DNA of 15,456 nucleotides from an uncultured Clostridia bacterium (GTDB lineage Bacteria > Bacillota > Clostridia > Oscillospirales > Oscillospiraceae): the NCBI GenBank assembly GCA_938023775.1, contig CALJDB010000293.1:1-15456 (forward strand). The letters are read 5' to 3'. A program made the position numbers and the translations under genes. Shown piece after piece: positions 12,898 through 15,456 of the stretch; positions within the stretch are counted from its first letter, which is position 1, and each line of letters starts with the position of its first letter. The notes under the pieces were generated by a model that was not told the DNA's origin, did no database searches, and saw only the letters and a list, made by a program, of their open reading frames with translations.

Positions 12898-13800
12898 TCA
12901 AAACTCCTCCGGGTACACCCCCGCGCGCTTCAGCTCCGCGATGGCGGACTTGACGGCGGGGAGATCGGCGCGGTAAGTGACGCCGTGCCAGACCTCGTCG
13001 CACTCTAAGACGCGGACGCTGCCGCGGCGCTCATTCAGAACCGCGGTGACGACGCTGGGGAGATAATACTCGCATTTCAGCGGGTTTTCGGGCAGATTCC
13101 GCTCCAGAAACGCAGGGAAGCGCGTCCAGAGCTCATCCAGCATCTCCGGACCGAAGGCGAAGAAGTTCATGCTGACGGTCTCATCGCCTGTGAGCGGGTG
13201 CTCCGCGCCGTTTTCGATATAGACCGCGGCGTCGCCGCGCTGCTCGATCTGCGTGCGCTCCGTGACGGCGGTGAGCAGCCCGTTCTCCACGGTGCAGATG
13301 CCGCGGGAGACGCTGCCGTTTTCCGTCACCGTGTTGCGCAGTCGGTAGCCGACCATGGCGCTCTCGCCCGCAGAGCGCGGCGCGGTGAGGAAGTCATAAG
13401 ATGCCCGGAACGCGCCCGCACCGTAAAAATCGTCGGCATTGATGACGGCAAAGGGACCGTCCACCGCGGCGCGGCAGCAGGCGACGGCGTGACCCGTGCC
13501 CCACGGCTTTTCGCGCCCGGTCGGGACCGCGAAGCCCTCCGGAAGGTCGTCGAGCTCCTGAAACACATAGTCCACACGCATCGTCTTCGCGATCCGGTCG
13601 CCGACGGCGGCGCGGAAGTCCGCCTCCAGCGCGCGCTTGATGATAAACACCGCGCGGCGGAAGCCGGCACGGTAAGCGTCGTAGATGGAAAAATCCAGAA
13701 TGGGGTGCCCTGCGTCGTCGACGGGCATGAGCTGCTTGAGCCCGCCGAAGCGGCTGCCCATTCCAGCAGCCATGACGACGAGCGTCGGTTCGTTAGTCAT
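12898..13800 (-). CDS. Sugar-phosphate nucleotidyltransferase family protein
   Basis: The product is 300 residues with the N-terminal Rossmann-like nucleotidyltransferase fold. The NTP-binding loop reads AAGMGSRFGGLKQLMPV (residues 11-27; R17 and K22 are the usual phosphate contacts). KPWGTGHAVACCR (99-111) fits the base-recognition loop, and INADDFYG (120-127) gives the metal-binding aspartate. A later NFFAFGPEMLDELW segment and a C-terminal VWHGVTYRADLP complete the fold. Family members join a nucleotide to a sugar 1-phosphate or similar phosphate; the substrate cannot be assigned. The ATG at 13800 overlaps the malQ stop (ATGA) and follows AAGGAGG at 13808-13814. The frame is open further upstream inside malQ, but that part is a shadow. 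Co-transcription with malQ suggests glucan or glucose-phosphate metabolism (inference). Confidence 0.85.
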   Translation of the reverse strand: MTNEPTLVVMAAGMGSRFGGLKQLMPVDDAGHPILDFSIYDAYRAGFRRAVFIIKRALEADFRAAVGDRIAKTMRVDYVFQELDDLPEGFAVPTGREKPWGTGHAVACCRAAVDGPFAVINADDFYGAGAFRASYDFLTAPRSAGESAMVGYRLRNTVTENGSVSRGICTVENGLLTAVTERTQIEQRGDAAVYIENGAEHPLTGDETVSMNFFAFGPEMLDELWTRFPAFLERNLPENPLKCEYYLPSVVTAVLNERRGSVRVLECDEVWHGVTYRADLPAVKSAIAELKRAGVYPEEF

Positions 13801-15296
13801 TTTGTCTCCTCCTTTTCTGCCGGAGCGCTCCGGCGGTAAAGCGCGGTCAGCGCGGCGATCTCCGCCGCCTTCGCCGCCGTGAGCTGGCCCGGCGCGAGCC
13901 GCCATTGCCAGTTGCCCTGCGCCGTGCCGGGCGTGTTTGTCCGCGCCGGTGCGCCGAGGGCGAGATAGTCCTGCATCTGCGCGAAAAAGTATTCCGCGAC
14001 GGAGCCGAGCCCCGCGCGCAGCAGCGCCTCGCGCAGCCGGTTCGCCGGGACGCCGAGATAGCGCTGGGCGAACGCGCGCTCGCGGTCCGAGACCTCGCCG
14101 ACCCACGCGGCGAGCGTCGTGTTGTCATGAGTGCCGGTGCAGCAGAGGCAGTTTCGCTCATAGCTGTGGGGCAGATACGCCCCGTCGCCGTCCGGGTCGA
14201 AGGCGAATTGCAGCACGCGCATGCCCGGCCAGCCGCACTCCTCCCGCAGCTCCGGCACCTCCGGCGTCAGCACGCCGAGGTCCTCCGCGATGAACTTCAG
14301 GTCCGGGAACCAGCCGTTCAGCACGCCGAGCAGCGCCATGCCGGGACCGGGCAGCCACGCGCCCTCCCGCGCGCTCTCCGCCCCGGCGGGGACCGCCCAG
14401 TAGCGCGCGAAGCCGCGGAAATGGTCGATGCGCACCGCGTCGAAGCGGCGCTGCGCGCCCGCGATGCGGCGGATCCACCAGCCGTAGCCGTCCGCCGCCA
14501 TCGCGTCCCAGTCATAGAGCGGGTTGCCCCAGAGCTGGCCGTCGGCGCTGAAATAGTCCGGCGGAACGCCGGCGACGGCGGTGCTGCGCCCGTGGGCGTC
14601 GAGCGCGAAAAACCGCGGCTCCGCCCAGACATCGGCGGAGTCCGGCGCGACGTAAAACGGCAGGTCGCCGAGGATTTTAACGCCTTTTTCCGCCGCATAA
14701 GCGCGCAGCGCGGTCCACTGGCGGTCGAAAAGCAGCTGCACCGCCGTCTCCAGCGCGGTCTCCCGCGCGAGCAGGGCGCGGTAACGCGCGAGCGCCTCCG
14801 GCTGCCGCAGGCGGATGTCCTCCTCCCACGCGGTCCAAGCCGCGCCGCCGAAATGGGACTTCAGCGCGGAAAAAAGCGCCCAGTCGCGCACCCACGGCTG
14901 CGCCGCGGCGAAGTCCTCCGCCGCACCCGGCTCCCGCGCGAGCAGACGCTCCGCTGCGCGGCGGAGCAGGGGCGGGCGCGTGCGGTAAAGCGCGCCGTAG
15001 TCCACGCGCGCTAAGTCCGGCGCCTCTGCCGCCGCGATTTCCGCCGCGGTCAGCAGCCCGTCGGCTTCCAGCAGGTCAAGGTCGATGAAGTAGGGGTTTC
15101 CTGCAAAGGTGGAAAAGCTCTGGTAGGGCGAGTCGCCGTAGCCCGTCGGTCCGATGGGCAAAATCTGCCACCAGCGCTGGTGCGCCGCGGCGAGAAAGTC
15201 GATAAATTCAAACGCGGCGCGCCCCATCGTGCCCACGCCATGCGGCGAGGGAAGGGCGTAAACCGGCAGCAAAATGCCGCTGCTGCGCTCAGACAT
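13797..15296 (-). CDS. malQ: 4-alpha-glucanotransferase (amylomaltase, GH77)
   Basis: The product is 499 residues, typical for bacterial amylomaltases, which transfer segments of alpha-1,4-glucan between acceptors in the cytoplasm during maltodextrin or glycogen use. The (beta/alpha)8 GH77 fold is evident from ILPIGPTGYGDSPYQSFSTF near residue 45, LGDLPFYVAPDSADVWAEP, the nucleophile D291 in VRIDHFRGFARYW, the acid/base E338 in AEDLGVLTPEV, and D391 in TGTHDNTT. The start at 15296 is preferred over an in-frame ATG at 15329 because AAAGGAGG (15307-15314) precedes it by ten bases, and because residues from MSERSSGILLPVYALPS match the usual N-terminus. It is first in a two-gene unit with the nucleotidyltransferase. 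Confidence 0.96.
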   Translation of the reverse strand: MSERSSGILLPVYALPSPHGVGTMGRAAFEFIDFLAAAHQRWWQILPIGPTGYGDSPYQSFSTFAGNPYFIDLDLLEADGLLTAAEIAAAEAPDLARVDYGALYRTRPPLLRRAAERLLAREPGAAEDFAAAQPWVRDWALFSALKSHFGGAAWTAWEEDIRLRQPEALARYRALLARETALETAVQLLFDRQWTALRAYAAEKGVKILGDLPFYVAPDSADVWAEPRFFALDAHGRSTAVAGVPPDYFSADGQLWGNPLYDWDAMAADGYGWWIRRIAGAQRRFDAVRIDHFRGFARYWAVPAGAESAREGAWLPGPGMALLGVLNGWFPDLKFIAEDLGVLTPEVPELREECGWPGMRVLQFAFDPDGDGAYLPHSYERNCLCCTGTHDNTTLAAWVGEVSDRERAFAQRYLGVPANRLREALLRAGLGSVAEYFFAQMQDYLALGAPARTNTPGTAQGNWQWRLAPGQLTAAKAAEIAALTALYRRSAPAEKEETK

Positions 15297-15306
15297 AGGT
15301 CGATAG

Positions 15307-15314
15307 CCTCCTTT
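15307..15314 (-). promoter_or_regulatory. Ribosome binding site fixing the malQ start
   Basis: AAAGGAGG on the minus strand lies ten bases before the ATG at 15296. The alternative ATG at 15329 would place this motif inside the coding region. Confidence 0.85.
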
Positions 15315-15331
15315 GGAAGTCTGTGGCATTC

Positions 15332-15340
15332 ATTATAGCA
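15332..15340 (-). promoter_or_regulatory. Extended -10 promoter of malQ
   Basis: TGCTATAAT on the minus strand is a perfect extended -10 element. A weak TTTCCC lies 17 bases further upstream as a possible -35. It sits between the rpmB terminator and the malQ ribosome binding site. Confidence 0.65.
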
Positions 15341-15362
15341 CAGGTTTTTCGATCGGGAAAGC

Positions 15363-15396
15363 AAAAAAGCCGACGAAATGCTTCGTCGGCTTTTTT
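15363..15396. terminator. Bidirectional terminator after rpmB
   Basis: A perfect 15-bp inverted repeat, AAAAAAGCCGACGAA (15363-15377) with TTCGTCGGCTTTTTT (15382-15396) and an ATGC loop. The G+C core is flanked by A6/T6, so it can terminate on either strand. By position it serves rpmB on the minus strand and separates it from malQ. Confidence 0.92.
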
Positions 15397-15412
15397 CATG
15401 ACTTTTCGCTTA

Positions 15413-15456
15413 TCACACAGCGCGGGTAACCTTGCCGCTGCGCAGACAACGGGTGC
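15413..15456 (-). CDS. rpmB: Ribosomal protein L28, C-terminal fragment (runs off right edge)
   Basis: Only the last 13 residues, TRCLRSGKVTRAV, and a TGA stop (15413-15415) are visible on the minus strand. This is the conserved C-terminal tail of Firmicutes-type L28, a protein of the 50S subunit, in which a TRCLRSGK motif precedes a short basic end. The Cys in TRC suggests the zinc-ribbon version of L28, but its other ligands lie outside the window. The stop is followed by a perfect terminator 17 bases on. The identification is firm for so short a piece because the motif is distinctive and the frame ends where L28 should. Confidence 0.82.
   Translation of the reverse strand, partial: TRCLRSGKVTRAV

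Noticed and set aside
13905..15014. Plus-strand open frame of 369 codons antisense to malQ
   Set aside because: The GH77 catalytic motifs on the other strand explain the open frame; the shadow product is Arg-rich with no motif.

Overview
The window comes from a high-G+C (roughly 65% by eye), spore-forming, anaerobic member of the Clostridia. A gut Oscillospiraceae/Ruminococcaceae-type genome is my best guess. The reasons are the spmA/spmB sporulation pair, strong AGGAGG-type ribosome binding sites, a soluble NuoE/NuoF-type flavin and iron-sulfur complex, a Firmicutes-style L28 C-terminus with a TRCLRSGK motif, and structured intergenic repeats of the kind common in such genomes. This is inference from gene content; no 16S sequence is present.

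Layout, left to right. A truncated minus-strand gene of unknown function, with a TTG start, leaves the window at the left edge. A divergent promoter drives a plus-strand operon: a glutamate racemase homologue (murI), a DUF1934/YwiB-type small protein and argS, the last two overlapping at ATGA and ending at a strong hairpin near 3405-3435. An AEC-family permease follows on the plus strand. It converges, with overlapping stop codons, on the minus-strand pair spmA-spmB. Between spmA and the next gene is a MITE-like element of about 276 bp with structured inverted arms (5556-5831). A clear promoter then drives an MscS-type channel and a single-span surface protein, ending at a terminator (7507-7546).

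The most interesting block is 7719-12711. A CvpA-like membrane protein is followed by three tightly packed genes: a NuoE-type [2Fe-2S] protein, a NuoF-type NADH/FMN protein with an extra N-terminal thioredoxin-like region and a C-terminal 2x[4Fe-4S] ferredoxin domain, and a 676-residue protein. In that last protein an NfnB/GltD-like FAD/NADPH module sits inside what looks like a NuoG/HydA-type iron-sulfur arm. No hydrogenase H-cluster domain or molybdopterin domain is present. This matches the architecture I know for the Sporomusa-type (Stn) electron-bifurcating transhydrogenase, which links NADH, NADPH and ferredoxin pools.

After a terminator and a cluster of three related hairpins (12770-12844), the minus strand carries malQ and a translationally coupled sugar nucleotidyltransferase. 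These are preceded by an extended -10 promoter and a perfect bidirectional terminator. The 3' end of rpmB (ribosomal protein L28) enters from the right edge on the minus strand.

The window is therefore mostly ordinary chromosome with one notable redox operon and two repeat elements. I see no phage, CRISPR array, tRNA, rRNA or transposase gene.
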